From: Gulosibacter sediminis | GTDB taxonomy: Bacteria > Actinomycetota > Actinomycetes > Actinomycetales > Microbacteriaceae | Reading direction: 5' to 3' | NCBI RefSeq assembly: GCF_023370115.1 | Contig: NZ_CP097160.1 | Location: 2,418,001-2,482,000 of the forward strand | DNA: 64,000 bases | Part shown: in pieces, positions 50,066-58,435 of the stretch | How positions within the stretch are numbered: position 1 is the stretch's first letter | Layout of the letters: the number at the start of each line of letters is the position of its first letter | Made by a program: the position numbers and the translations under genes | The notes under the pieces: generated by a model | What the model was told of the DNA's origin: nothing | The model's database searches: none | What the model saw: only the letters and a program-made list of their open reading frames with translations

Positions 50066-51429
50066 GCGCCCCGCGGTTCACGCACGACGAGCCCGGCACG
50101 GGCGCTTCCGACTGGGATTGTGCGCACGAGCTTCCCGGCGTCACGATGACACAACTCCTCTCCCCAGGCGCCTCGCTCATCGTCGTCGTCGCCCATCCTG
50201 ACGATGAAACACTCGGAGCGGGTGGTCTGATTGCGACCGCGGCCGCACACGGGCATGACGTCACCGTGGTGCTCTGCAGCGACGGTGAAGCGTCGCATCC
50301 CGACTCCCGCACGCACACCCGCCGAGAACTCGCCGTGATTCGACGGCGAGAGTTCACCGCAGCTATGGACGCGCTCGGGAGCGCGTCGAAGAAGTCCTGC
50401 AACCGTGTTTCGTTCACTGCGCTGGGGCTGCCCGACGGACATGTGGGCGAGTTCGGTACAGAAATTGAGCGGGAACTTCGACGACTCGTGACTCCGAGCA
50501 CCACCATTGCATCGCCATGGCGGAGCGACGGCCATTCCGACCACGACGCGGTCGGCGAGATAGCCGCGGCAGTAGCCGCCGAGCTCGGGCTGACACTGCT
50601 TGAATTTCCGATCTGGTACTGGCACTGGGCTCAGCCCGCCGCCGATCCTCGCTGGCGTTCCATGCGCACCTTTCGGCTCGATCCGAGCGCGGCGGGCGCA
50701 AAACGGCTTGCGATGGCCGCATACCCGTCCCAGACGACGCCGCTCTCCGCAGCGAAAGAGGATGCTCCTGTGCTCACAGAGCAGTTCTTGCAGCATTTTC
50801 ACCGAGACACGGAGGTGTTCCTTCGCACCGAACCCGGCCCGCTCGGAGCGCCGCAAGCGCGCGAAACATTTAACTCGCTCTTCGACAGCGACCCGGATCC
50901 CTGGCGCTTCGACAGCGATTACGAGGTGCGCAAACGAGAGGTCCTGCTTACATCGCTCGCTCGCCCGGTCTACCGGCAAGCGTTGGAGCTCGGGAGCGCG
51001 ACCGGCGCGCTCACCGAACGGCTGGCGCAGCGGTGCGAATGTGTGGTCGCGATCGATGCGAGTGACGTGGCCGTCGAGCGCAGTCGCGTCCGCTTGTCGC
51101 AGTACCGGCATGTTCGTGTCGAGCATCGCGAGGTGCCAGCGGATTGGCCAGACACCGGTCCCTTCGATCTGGTGGTCATGTCTGAATTCGGCTACTACCT
51201 CACCCGTATCGAACTGGAGGAGGTCTTCGAACGGATCGAAGCGTCCGTGACGCCAGACGCACAGGTGGTGCTCTGCCATTGGTTGCACCCGATCGACGGT
51301 TGGGCGCTGGACGGGCGTGACGTGCACGAAGCCGCTCGGCGACGTGGATGGACTGCGCGAGTCACGCACCACGAAGCGGACTTCCTCTTGGAAGTCTTCA
51401 CATTGAACGCGTCGGCTGACTCGATATGA
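50062..51429 (+). CDS. Fusion of PIG-L deacetylase and SAM-dependent methyltransferase
   Basis: A 455-residue bifunctional protein. Residues 35-240 form a PIG-L zinc deacetylase: VVAHPDDETLGAGGLIAT (AHPDDE) and SDGHSDHDAVGEIAA with the third ligand His. Residues 275-440 form a class I methyltransferase: ALELGSATGALTERLAQRCE (GxxxG SAM motif) and PFDLVVMSEFGYYLTRIELE, like NodS-type enzymes. It would deacetylate and methylate a glycan-like substrate. It overlaps both neighbours by 4 bp (ATGA). The substrate is unknown; mycothiol-type or aminosugar compounds are possible. Confidence 0.85.
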   Translation: MSAPRFTHDEPGTGASDWDCAHELPGVTMTQLLSPGASLIVVVAHPDDETLGAGGLIATAAAHGHDVTVVLCSDGEASHPDSRTHTRRELAVIRRREFTAAMDALGSASKKSCNRVSFTALGLPDGHVGEFGTEIERELRRLVTPSTTIASPWRSDGHSDHDAVGEIAAAVAAELGLTLLEFPIWYWHWAQPAADPRWRSMRTFRLDPSAAGAKRLAMAAYPSQTTPLSAAKEDAPVLTEQFLQHFHRDTEVFLRTEPGPLGAPQARETFNSLFDSDPDPWRFDSDYEVRKREVLLTSLARPVYRQALELGSATGALTERLAQRCECVVAIDASDVAVERSRVRLSQYRHVRVEHREVPADWPDTGPFDLVVMSEFGYYLTRIELEEVFERIEASVTPDAQVVLCHWLHPIDGWALDGRDVHEAARRRGWTARVTHHEADFLLEVFTLNASADSI

Positions 51430-52154
51430 GCGGTCCTGCGTGCTCGGCATTGGCGGTGGTGATTCCGGTACGCGACGAAGCTGCGCTGGTGGGACGAGCG
51501 GTCGTCGCGGCGCTGGCTGCGATGACCGCGGCCGAGTCGAGTTTTGGCGTCCGCACTCTCCTTGTTGTCGTATTCGACACATGCGTCGATGACTCCGAGC
51601 CTGCCGCCCGCGCCGCATCGGCGGGCGATCCGCGAGTGGAGTTTGTGCAGGCCCGATTGGGCGCGGTCGGACGAACACGCGCCGTCGGCGTCGCCACGGC
51701 CTTAGGAATCCTGAGGCGGCCGCCCGCAGATGTCTGGATCGCCAACAGCGACGGCGACTCTCAAGTACCGGTCCACTGGTGCGTCGAGCAACTGCGCGAG
51801 GCAGCGGAGGGCGCCGCCGCCATAGTGGGTACGGTGATCCCGATCGGCAATAGCGACATGCACGAAACCCTCCAGACGTGGGCAGACGACTATCGGCCGG
51901 TTGATGGGCACGAGCACATCCATGGCGCGAACCTCGGTGTCCGAGCCGATGCGTACCTCGCTTCGGGCGGTTTCCCTCCGGTCACACACGACGAGGATGT
52001 GCGTCTCGTGCGGGCGCTGCGGGCTGGGGGTTATCGCGTCGTGGCGTCCGCTCGATGTCCGGTGCGCACCTCCGCTCGGACACTCGGTCGCGCGCCGCAC
52101 GGTTTCGCGGACTACCTCGCCGGGTTGCAATCGGACGCGCCGCGCAATCGTTGA
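51426..52154 (+). CDS. Glycosyltransferase family 2 protein
   Basis: A 242-residue GT-A fold transferase: LAVVIPVRDEAALVGRAVVA at the start, a DxD-type site in WIANSDGDSQVPVHWC near residue 105, and the acceptor motif GFPPVTHDEDVRLVRALRAG near residue 187. No membrane helix is present, so it is cytoplasmic. It overlaps the fusion gene by 4 bp and is third in the operon. The sugar donor and acceptor are unknown. Confidence 0.88.
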   Translation: MSGPACSALAVVIPVRDEAALVGRAVVAALAAMTAAESSFGVRTLLVVVFDTCVDDSEPAARAASAGDPRVEFVQARLGAVGRTRAVGVATALGILRRPPADVWIANSDGDSQVPVHWCVEQLREAAEGAAAIVGTVIPIGNSDMHETLQTWADDYRPVDGHEHIHGANLGVRADAYLASGGFPPVTHDEDVRLVRALRAGGYRVVASARCPVRTSARTLGRAPHGFADYLAGLQSDAPRNR

Positions 52155-52207
52155 GGTCGAACACAAGCGAGTCTGATACGCCTTGCGTACAGACGAACGG
52201 AGATCTC

Positions 52208-52732
52208 ATGGCAACTCAGAGCACATCCACGAAGACCAGCGCCCGCCGTAGCACCAGGCAGAATGCGGAGGGCGGTTTCAAGGCATCGGCATCACTCACC
52301 GACGACCTCCAACGAGTACACGTCGACCTCATCGAACTTCATCTCCAGGGCAAGCAGGCGCACTGGAATGTTGTCGGCAAGAACTTCCGTGATCTCCACC
52401 GCCAACTGGACGAGATTGTCCAGAGCGCGCGCGAGTTCAGCGATGAGGTCGCCGAACGCATGCGCGCGCTCCATGCCATTCCGGACGGACGCAGCGGCAC
52501 GGTGGCCAAGAACACGACGCTGCCCGAGTTCCCCGCGGGCGAAGTCGACACTGCGGACACAATCGACCTCATCACCGAGCGACTCGAAACCACGGTTGGC
52601 ACGCTTCGGGACGTGCACGACAACGTCGACGAACAAGATCCGACGAGCGCCGACCTGCTGCACGCGATCATCCAACGCTTCGAGCAACTCGCCTGGATGG
52701 TGAGCGCGGAGAATCGCACACCGTCAAAGTAA
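52208..52732 (+). CDS. dps: Dps family DNA-protecting ferritin
   Basis: A 174-residue Dps protein that oxidises and stores iron and binds DNA in stress. The N-terminal tail (MATQSTSTKTSARRSTRQNA) is basic, as in DNA-binding Dps. The ferroxidase signature is QAHWNVVGKNFRDLHRQLDE near residue 55 with the His, Asp and Glu ligands. CGGAG is 6 nt before ATG. It follows the GT2 operon after 53 bp and may share stress control with it; it is followed by a hairpin. Confidence 0.93.
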   Translation: MATQSTSTKTSARRSTRQNAEGGFKASASLTDDLQRVHVDLIELHLQGKQAHWNVVGKNFRDLHRQLDEIVQSAREFSDEVAERMRALHAIPDGRSGTVAKNTTLPEFPAGEVDTADTIDLITERLETTVGTLRDVHDNVDEQDPTSADLLHAIIQRFEQLAWMVSAENRTPSK

Positions 52733-52791
52733 CCACACGACGGAACTGAACACGCTAGCTGCTGACGCGCCGCACGCGATTGTGAAGGGAA

Positions 52792-52828
52792 CGCCGTTGA
52801 CACCAGACCCGACTCGCTGTCAACGGCG
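52792..52828. terminator. Inverted repeat between dps and the IS remnant
   Basis: CGCCGTTGACA (52792-52802) pairs with TGTCAACGGCG (52818-52828), an 11-bp perfect stem with a 15-nt loop; no T-run follows. It covers the stop codon of the transposase remnant, so it may be an end of the old element instead of a terminator. Confidence 0.4.
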
Positions 52829-53408
52829 CCGGTGGTAGGTCCGTTCGATCCGTGTCACGATTGCGAAACGAAGGTCGTCGCGAGTGGCCCATCGTCGGCT
52901 GTTGAGCACGTTTTTCTGGAGCAGGGCGACGACCGATTCCATTGCCGCGTAGTCGCCGGTAGCGCCGACCCGGCCCATGGATCCGATGAGCCCCGCCCGG
53001 TCGAGTTCGGCTTGGAAGCGCCGCGAACGAAACTGGCCGCCTCTCTCGATGTGAACCGTCGTGCCGACGTGGTCGCAGCGCTGGATCGCCATCCGTAAGG
53101 CGGCGACCGCGAGCTCTCAAGTCATGCGATTGTTGGTTGAGTATGCGACGATCCGGTTCGACCAGGCATCCTTCACGGCGCACTGATAGACCTAGCGCGG
53201 ACCGGTCGGGTGCTCCGAGACTTGCCTGCGCCAGAGCCAGTCAGCGCCACCAGACGCACCGCACTGACGCGGTGAACCCGTTCTCGGCGAACTCATCTGC
53301 GATGAACCGGAATCCGAACGCGGGGTCATCGGCATGCACGTCAATGGCCGCGTTGGTCAAGTGCGCGTCGCCGCCGTATTCCTCGTCCAGTTCGTTGTCG
53401 TTGCTCAT
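52820..53408 (-). mobile_element. Decayed IS3-family transposase (orfB remnant)
   Basis: Minus-strand translation matches the IS3 transposase: AIDVHADDPAFGFRFIADE near the start, then after a deletion VYQCAVKDAWSNRIVAYSTN, and HIERGGQFRSRRFQAELDRA, GSMGRVGATGDYAAMESVVA and IVTRIERTYHRRR. It is broken: a TGA interrupts NNRMT-stop-ELAVAAL, a central stretch is missing, and the second catalytic Asp (normally HSDRG) reads HIERG. The third catalytic residue (Glu in MESVV) remains. No flanking target duplication is recognised. Confidence 0.8.
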
Positions 53409-53761
53409 GCGTGGCCCTCGAGGTAATCACGCAGAATCACTGCGTGATTTACCTCGGGCGACTTCGCGCCGTAGAGCAGCGTGACCGTGTCATTTTCTCG
53501 CGCCAGGCCAAGCAGCTCGTCGACCGCATCCGGCTCCTCGTCGAGCTCGGCGCGGTACTTCTCGGCGAACTCGTCCATGCGCTCGGCGTCGTGGTCCCAC
53601 CACTTGCGCAGCTCGGGGCTCGGCGCGACGCCCTTGCACCAGTCGTCGAGCCGCGCGTCGGCTTTCGCGACGCCGCGCGGCCAGAGCCGGTCAACGAGCA
53701 CCCGCACGCCGTCGTCGTCACTTGCCTCGTCGTAGATTCGCTTGATTCGAAGTTGCCCCAT
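53405..53761 (-). CDS. DUF488 domain-containing protein
   Basis: A 118-residue protein matching the DUF488 family: RIKRIYDEASDDDGVRVLVD, RLWPRGVAKADARLDDWCKG, then LLYGAKSPEVNHAVILRDYL near the end. The family's role is unknown; it may bind nucleic acid or a small ligand. GGAGGAGGAG about 8 nt upstream sets the start. Its stop shares bases (ATGA) with the start of the IS3 remnant frame, suggesting the element landed close to the gene end. Confidence 0.9.
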   Translation of the reverse strand: MGQLRIKRIYDEASDDDGVRVLVDRLWPRGVAKADARLDDWCKGVAPSPELRKWWDHDAERMDEFAEKYRAELDEEPDAVDELLGLARENDTVTLLYGAKSPEVNHAVILRDYLEGHA

Positions 53762-53885
53762 CGCGATCTCCTCCTCCATGTCATTTGACCACGAATGCGC
53801 GCACCGCCGCGAGTGCTCGCGCGAGCGCCACTTGGCCGCGTTAGCGTGTCGACAAGAAGCATCGACGCTTACCTCGGAGGCCCGC

Positions 53886-54329
53886 ATGACTGACTTCTCG
53901 ACGCTGACCGGACTCGAACAGCTCGCGCATCTCGAGGAACTCGGCAGACCCATCGCGCCGATCGCGACGCACTTCAATCTGCGGCTCGTTTCGTACTCCG
54001 AGGGCGACGTCCACTTTGAGGCGCGGCCCGAGGCCTCGCACTACAACCCGATCGGCACGGTGCACGGCGGCTTTGCAGCGACGCTGCTCGACTCGGCGTG
54101 CGCGACGGCGATCCACACGACGCTGCGCGCCGGGCAGGCGTACACCTCGCTCGAGATTAAGGTGAACTATTTGCGCACGATCACCGAAGACACCGGTGTT
54201 GTGCACGTGCACGGCTGGGTGACGAAGTCGGGTTCGCGCGCGGGCTTCGCCGAGGCGGATGTGCGGGATGCGGAGGGCCGCGTGCTCGCAACCGCGTCGA
54301 GCACCTGCGCGATCTTCGCGACCTGCTGA
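53886..54329 (+). CDS. PaaI-type hotdog thioesterase
   Basis: A 147-residue hotdog-fold thioesterase with the signature HYNPIGTVHGGFAATLLDSA near residue 58 (HGG with the downstream Asp). SLEIKVNYLRTITEDTG is the core strand region. Relatives hydrolyse aromatic or DHNA-CoA thioesters; as no other DHNA-CoA thioesterase (MenI) is in the window, it is a possible candidate, but 37 kb from the men genes. GGAGG lies 6 nt before ATG. Confidence 0.88.
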   Translation: MTDFSTLTGLEQLAHLEELGRPIAPIATHFNLRLVSYSEGDVHFEARPEASHYNPIGTVHGGFAATLLDSACATAIHTTLRAGQAYTSLEIKVNYLRTITEDTGVVHVHGWVTKSGSRAGFAEADVRDAEGRVLATASSTCAIFATC

Positions 54330-54356
54330 CCCCGAGCATGGCGGCGCGTGACTGAG

Positions 54357-54388
54357 AGAAAGCAAAACGGCCCGCCGAAGCGGGCCGT
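54357..54388 (-). terminator. Terminator of tRNA-Arg
   Basis: A 9-bp perfect stem (ACGGCCCGC, 54367-54375, with 54380-54388) whose loop on the minus strand is TTCG, followed by TTTTGCTTTC. It ends tRNA-Arg transcripts and may also stop the thioesterase mRNA from the other side. Confidence 0.85.
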
Positions 54389-54410
54389 CCAGTTCTGTCT
54401 CCACACAGAG

Positions 54411-54483
54411 TGCGCCTGGAGGGACTCGAACCCCCAACCTTCTGATCCGTAGTCAGATGCTCTATCCATTGAGCTACAGGCGC
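54411..54483 (-). tRNA. tRNA-Arg (ACG)
   Basis: Read on the minus strand: acceptor GCGCCTG pairs with CAGGCGC, D-arm GCTC/GAGC, anticodon stem TCTGA/TCAGA around CTACGGA (anticodon ACG), T-loop TTCGAGT. CCA is not encoded. A34 should be changed to inosine by TadA. It is followed by a stem with a UUCG loop. Confidence 0.97.
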
Positions 54484-54561
54484 AGGTCGCCTTGGCGACT
54501 GATCTAGCTTAGCAACGCCCAGGCGGAAGTTCAAATCGGCCCCAGAGAGTAACTTGGAGAG

Positions 54562-55818
54562 GTGACAACTGGGCATGCGGGCTTCTCTGAAACGGGCACT
54601 ACCTGGATAGGACACCGCCGCGGGACGGGTGGCTACACGCTCATCCAGCTCGCCATGTTCATCGCGGGTGTCGCGACGTTCGCGCAGCTGTACGCGCCGC
54701 AGGCCGTGCTGCCGCAGATCGCCGGCGGATTTGGCGTGAGCACGGCCGAGTCGGCGCTCATGATCTCAGCGGGCACGCTCGGGCTCGCCCTCGCAGTGGT
54801 GCCCTGGTCGCTCGTCGCCGACCGCATCGGGCGCAAGCGGGCCATGTCGATCGCAATCGTCGCGGCGACGCTGCTCGCGTTCGTCACCCTCGCGATGCCG
54901 AACTTCGAGCTCGCGATCATCGTGCGCTTCTTCGAGGGCTGCGCGCTCGGCGGCGTCCCCGCCGTCGCCATGGCCTACCTCAACGAGGAGGTGCATAAGA
55001 AGGATGCGGCGGCCGCGGTCGGCACCTTCATCGCCGGCAACACCATCGGCGGCCTCTCGGGCCGCATCATCTCGGGCCCGCTCGCCGAGGCAACCGGCTC
55101 GTGGCAGTTCGGCGTGCTCGCGGTCGCGATTCTCTCGGCCATCGCATCCGTGCTGTTCATTCTGCTCGCGCCCAGGCCGAGCGGCTTCCAACCGCTGAGC
55201 CAGATCAGCATCGGCGAATCGGTCGCGACCACACTGCGCAACGCCTGGCACCACCTGCACGACCCGGTGCTCGTCTCGCTCTACGTGCAGCCGTTCCTGC
55301 TCATGGGCGGCTTCGTCGCCATCTACAACTACCTCGGCTTCCACCTCAGCGCGCCGCCGTTCCTGCTGCCGGTGTGGGTGTCGTCGATGGTGTTTCTCGC
55401 CTACCTCGCGGGCTCGGTGTCGTCGCCGTTCGCGGGGCGCATCGCGGGGCGGCACGGCCGCAAGCTCGTCATGATCGTGTGCGACCTCGTGGCCATCGCG
55501 TCGCTGTTGCTCATGCTCATCCCGAACCTCTGGGCAATCATCGTCGGCCTCGTGCTCATGACCGCCGCGTTCTTCGGCTCGCACTCGACCGCATCCGGCT
55601 GGGCCGGCGCGTGGCCGACCGAGGGCCGCGCGCAGTCGACCGCGCTCTACAACTTGCTCTACTACGTCGGCTCGAGCGTGTTCGGCTATGTCGGCGGCGT
55701 CTTCTACCAGCAGTGGGGCTGGGATGCGCTCGTCTACCTCGTCGCGGGGCTGTTCGGCTCGGGGATGCTCGTGGGCATCCTCGTGCTGCCGCGCAAGCCG
55801 CGGCCCGCTCAGCCCTAG
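54562..55818 (+). CDS. MFS transporter
   Basis: A 418-residue, 12-TM transporter. Typical parts: QLYAPQAVLPQIAGGFGVST after TM1, DRIGRKRAMSIAIVAATLLA between TM2 and TM3, EGCALGGVPAVAMAYLNEEV near TM4, and RIAGRHGRKLVMIVCDLVAI in the second half. It resembles the YnfM/arabinose-efflux-like drug exporters. The GTG is 6 nt after TAACTT (54550-54555); leaderless. Its stop is 3 bp from the end of the convergent LysR gene. Substrate unknown. Confidence 0.88.
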   Translation: MTTGHAGFSETGTTWIGHRRGTGGYTLIQLAMFIAGVATFAQLYAPQAVLPQIAGGFGVSTAESALMISAGTLGLALAVVPWSLVADRIGRKRAMSIAIVAATLLAFVTLAMPNFELAIIVRFFEGCALGGVPAVAMAYLNEEVHKKDAAAAVGTFIAGNTIGGLSGRIISGPLAEATGSWQFGVLAVAILSAIASVLFILLAPRPSGFQPLSQISIGESVATTLRNAWHHLHDPVLVSLYVQPFLLMGGFVAIYNYLGFHLSAPPFLLPVWVSSMVFLAYLAGSVSSPFAGRIAGRHGRKLVMIVCDLVAIASLLLMLIPNLWAIIVGLVLMTAAFFGSHSTASGWAGAWPTEGRAQSTALYNLLYYVGSSVFGYVGGVFYQQWGWDALVYLVAGLFGSGMLVGILVLPRKPRPAQP

Positions 55819-55821
55819 CCA

Positions 55822-56679
55822 TTAGCCTTCGACGGGCCGCAGGCTCGCGGCCGCGGCGGCGAAGAGCGCGTCGGTCACCCGCTCGAGCGTGGCCGTGCCG
55901 AGCGACCAGCTGTGCCAGAACAGCGGTACGTCGATGTGGCGGTCGTCGATCGGCTCGACGCCATCGACGAGTTGGAGCTCGGGCACCATGCCCCAGCCAA
56001 AGCCGTGCTCGACGGCCCGCACGAACTCGCCCGAGCCGGGCACGCGATGCCGCGGCGGAGCAGCATCCCGGCCCACGATGCCGAGCAGTTCGCGCTGCAG
56101 CGAATCCGACTCGTCGTACTCGATGAGGGGCGCGGCCGCGAACCCCGGCCGGCCCTCGCCGAACCAGCGCGCCCGAAACTCGGGCGTCGCGACCGGCAGG
56201 TAGCGCATCGCGCCGAGCGGCCGTACTGCGCAGCCCTGCACGGTCTCGCGGTCGGAGCTGATCGCCGCCACGACCGTGCCGTTGCGCAGCAGCTCGGTCG
56301 TGCGGGTCTGGTCGTCGCGCTGGAACTCGAACAGGATCTCGCCGGCGAGCGGTGCGAGCGCGGGCAGCACCCACGTGATGAGCGAGTCAGAGTTCACCGC
56401 GATGGGCAGCGTCGCAATGGCGTCGTCGCGCAGCACCTGCTCGGCCTCGCCCGCGAGCACCTCGAGCTGGCGTGCGAGCCGCAGCAGGGCCGCGCCGTGC
56501 TCGGTCGCGCGCACCGGGCGGGCGCGCACGAGCAGCACGCGCCCGACGTCGTGCTCGAGCGCGCGGATGCGCTGGCTCACCGCCGACGCGGTGACGTGGA
56601 GCGCCTCGGCGGCCGCGTCAAACGACCCGTGGTCGACGACGGCGACGAGGGCACGGAGGCGGGCAAGATCGAGTTCCAT
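55822..56679 (-). CDS. LysR family regulator, ArgP/LysG type
   Basis: A 285-residue activator. N-terminal HTH: LARLRALVAVVDHGSFDAAA, then LHVTASAVSQRIRALEHDVG. The ligand domain begins IATLPIAVNSDSLITWVLPA near residue 90, as in ArgP. In Corynebacterium the homologue LysG turns on lysE when lysine, arginine or histidine build up. It is divergent from the lysE-like gene, which is the expected target. Confidence 0.92.
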   Translation of the reverse strand: MELDLARLRALVAVVDHGSFDAAAEALHVTASAVSQRIRALEHDVGRVLLVRARPVRATEHGAALLRLARQLEVLAGEAEQVLRDDAIATLPIAVNSDSLITWVLPALAPLAGEILFEFQRDDQTRTTELLRNGTVVAAISSDRETVQGCAVRPLGAMRYLPVATPEFRARWFGEGRPGFAAAPLIEYDESDSLQRELLGIVGRDAAPPRHRVPGSGEFVRAVEHGFGWGMVPELQLVDGVEPIDDRHIDVPLFWHSWSLGTATLERVTDALFAAAAASLRPVEG

Positions 56680-56712
56680 AAGCGCTGCTTAATCTACTGA
56701 AGAAAGTTGATT

Positions 56713-56725
56713 ATGACTTAGTCAT
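56713..56725. promoter_or_regulatory. Putative LysG/ArgP binding site
   Basis: ATGAC-TTA-GTCAT, a 13-bp dyad, lies between the two divergent start codons and over the -35 position of the exporter promoter (TACCCT at 56735-56740, GTG 7 nt further). LysR activators often bind such a place. Confidence 0.5.
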
Positions 56726-56747
56726 TGCCGTTTTTACCCTGGAATGC

Positions 56748-57365
56748 GTGATCTTCTCCCCTGGTGCCGCTCTCGCCGGCCTCGGCTTCGGCCTCTCGCT
56801 CATCATCGCAATCGGCGCGCAGAACGCGTTCATCCTGCGCCAGGGCATCCGTCGCGAGCATGTCTTCGCGATCGCGCTGTTCTGTGCGGTCTCGGATGCG
56901 GCACTCATCTCGCTCGGCATCTTCGGCCTCGGCGGGCTCATCGCGCTCGCGCCGTGGCTCATCGTGGTGATGCGCTGGGCCGGGGTCGTGTTCCTCGTGC
57001 TCTACGGCGCGTTCGCGCTCCGCCGAGCGTTCCGCGCCGAATCGCTCGAGCCCGAGGCGGATGGGGAGGCTCGCGCGCCGCTCGGGGCGACGATGCTCGC
57101 GATCGCGGCGATCACCTGGCTCAATCCGCACGTCTACCTCGACACCGTGATGCTCATGGGCTCGGTCGCGAACTCGTACCACGAGGCCCGCTGGAGCTTC
57201 GGGGTGGGCGCCGTGGTCGGAAGCTTCGTGTGGTTCTTCGGAGTCGGTTATGGCGCGCGCTGGCTGCGCCCGATCTTCCGCAACCCCCGCGCCTGGCGCA
57301 TCCTCGACATCGTGATCGCGCTGACGATGTTCGCGATTGCCGCCTCACTCGCGCTGGGAGCGTAG
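56748..57365 (+). CDS. lysE: LysE family basic amino acid exporter
   Basis: A 205-residue, six-TM exporter for lysine or arginine. Family signs: GLSLIIAIGAQNAFILRQGI at the start, AWLIVVMRWAGVVFLVLYGA near residue 72, and ITWLNPHVYLDTVMLMGSVA near residue 123 with the conserved NPxxYxD. GTG is 7 nt after TACCCT: leaderless. It is paired with the LysG/ArgP-type regulator. Confidence 0.92.
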   Translation: MIFSPGAALAGLGFGLSLIIAIGAQNAFILRQGIRREHVFAIALFCAVSDAALISLGIFGLGGLIALAPWLIVVMRWAGVVFLVLYGAFALRRAFRAESLEPEADGEARAPLGATMLAIAAITWLNPHVYLDTVMLMGSVANSYHEARWSFGVGAVVGSFVWFFGVGYGARWLRPIFRNPRAWRILDIVIALTMFAIAASLALGA

Positions 57366-57376
57366 CCGCCGCATCC

Positions 57377-58429
57377 CTACCGCCCGACCTTGCCGAAAAG
57401 CGACGCGATCGGCGCGAGCACGATCGGCCGCGCGGCAAACCACGCGCCGACGATGACCGCGAGCGAGACGAGGAAGATGAAGAAGCCGGCCCAGTTGTCG
57501 GCCTCTTGCCCCGCATACATGTGGTTGAGGTTGCGCAGCGCCCCCGTGGCGAGCACGAGCGTCACATGTACGACGATGAACAGCACGAAGTAGAGCATGG
57601 CGGGGAAGTGCACAGCGCGGGCAACCTCGACCGGGTAGATCTTGTTGAGGCGCTGCGCCTTCGCCGGCCACAAGCCCGACATGCGCACACCGGTGAGCGC
57701 GCTGATTGGCGCCGCGATGAACACCGTGAGGAAGTACATCAGCTGCTGGATGCTGTTGTAGTTGACCCAGCCGTGCTCGGTCGGCCAGTCGAGCGAGGCG
57801 TACTGCAGGATCGCCGAGAGCGCGTTCGGGAACACCTCCCAGCTCGTCGGCACGATGCGCATCCAGTGCCCCGACGCGAACAGCAGCACGATGAAGACGA
57901 CACCGTTGACGAGCCAGAGCAGGTCGAGGGCCTGGTGGAACCAGATTGTGAGGCTGATGCGCTTCGACTCCTTGCCCCACTTCGGCGTCCAGTACGCCTG
58001 CGGGCGCTGCTCGTGCCGAATATGCGTGCCCGAGCGAATGATGAGCACCATCAGGAACATGTTGAAGAAGTGCTGCCAGCTCACCCAGGCGGGAAACCCA
58101 GGCTGCGCGCTCTCGGGCAGCTCGTACTCGCCGGGGTAGCGGGCCAGCCAGATCTGCACTCCGGGCAGGGTGCGCAGCCACTGCGCGAGCAGGGTGAGCA
58201 GGGTCGCGAGGATGAGCACGCCGACGATCGCCGCCACGGGCCGGAACCAGCGCCGCTGGGTGAGCGGGGTGGGTTCTGGGGTGGTGGTGGCCGGAGCCGC
58301 GGCGCCCAAACCCCGACGCGGCGGCGCCTGCTGTCCGGTTGGCTCGACCGGCTCGGCCGGCGCGGCCGGCTGTCCCGGGCGCGGGAGGCCCCGGCGAGGT
58401 GTCTGCGGTGATCCACCGTCGATCGTCAT
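57377..58429 (-). CDS. Membrane cytochrome b-type protein in the etf operon
   Basis: A 350-residue protein with a Pro-rich cytoplasmic N-terminus (residues 1-60) and about six TM helices. His residues placed for heme binding are in SWQHFFNMFLMVLIIRSGTH, LTIWFHQALDLLWLVN, and VARAVHFPAMLYFVLFIVVH. This is the pattern of cytochrome b561/formate-dehydrogenase gamma-like domains. It begins 6 bp after etfA, so it is in one operon with etfB-etfA. It may take electrons from ETF and reduce menaquinone; this is inference. No iron-sulphur or flavin motif is seen in it. Confidence 0.8.
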   Translation of the reverse strand: MTIDGGSPQTPRRGLPRPGQPAAPAEPVEPTGQQAPPRRGLGAAAPATTTPEPTPLTQRRWFRPVAAIVGVLILATLLTLLAQWLRTLPGVQIWLARYPGEYELPESAQPGFPAWVSWQHFFNMFLMVLIIRSGTHIRHEQRPQAYWTPKWGKESKRISLTIWFHQALDLLWLVNGVVFIVLLFASGHWMRIVPTSWEVFPNALSAILQYASLDWPTEHGWVNYNSIQQLMYFLTVFIAAPISALTGVRMSGLWPAKAQRLNKIYPVEVARAVHFPAMLYFVLFIVVHVTLVLATGALRNLNHMYAGQEADNWAGFFIFLVSLAVIVGAWFAARPIVLAPIASLFGKVGR

Positions 58430-58435
58430 GGCCCG

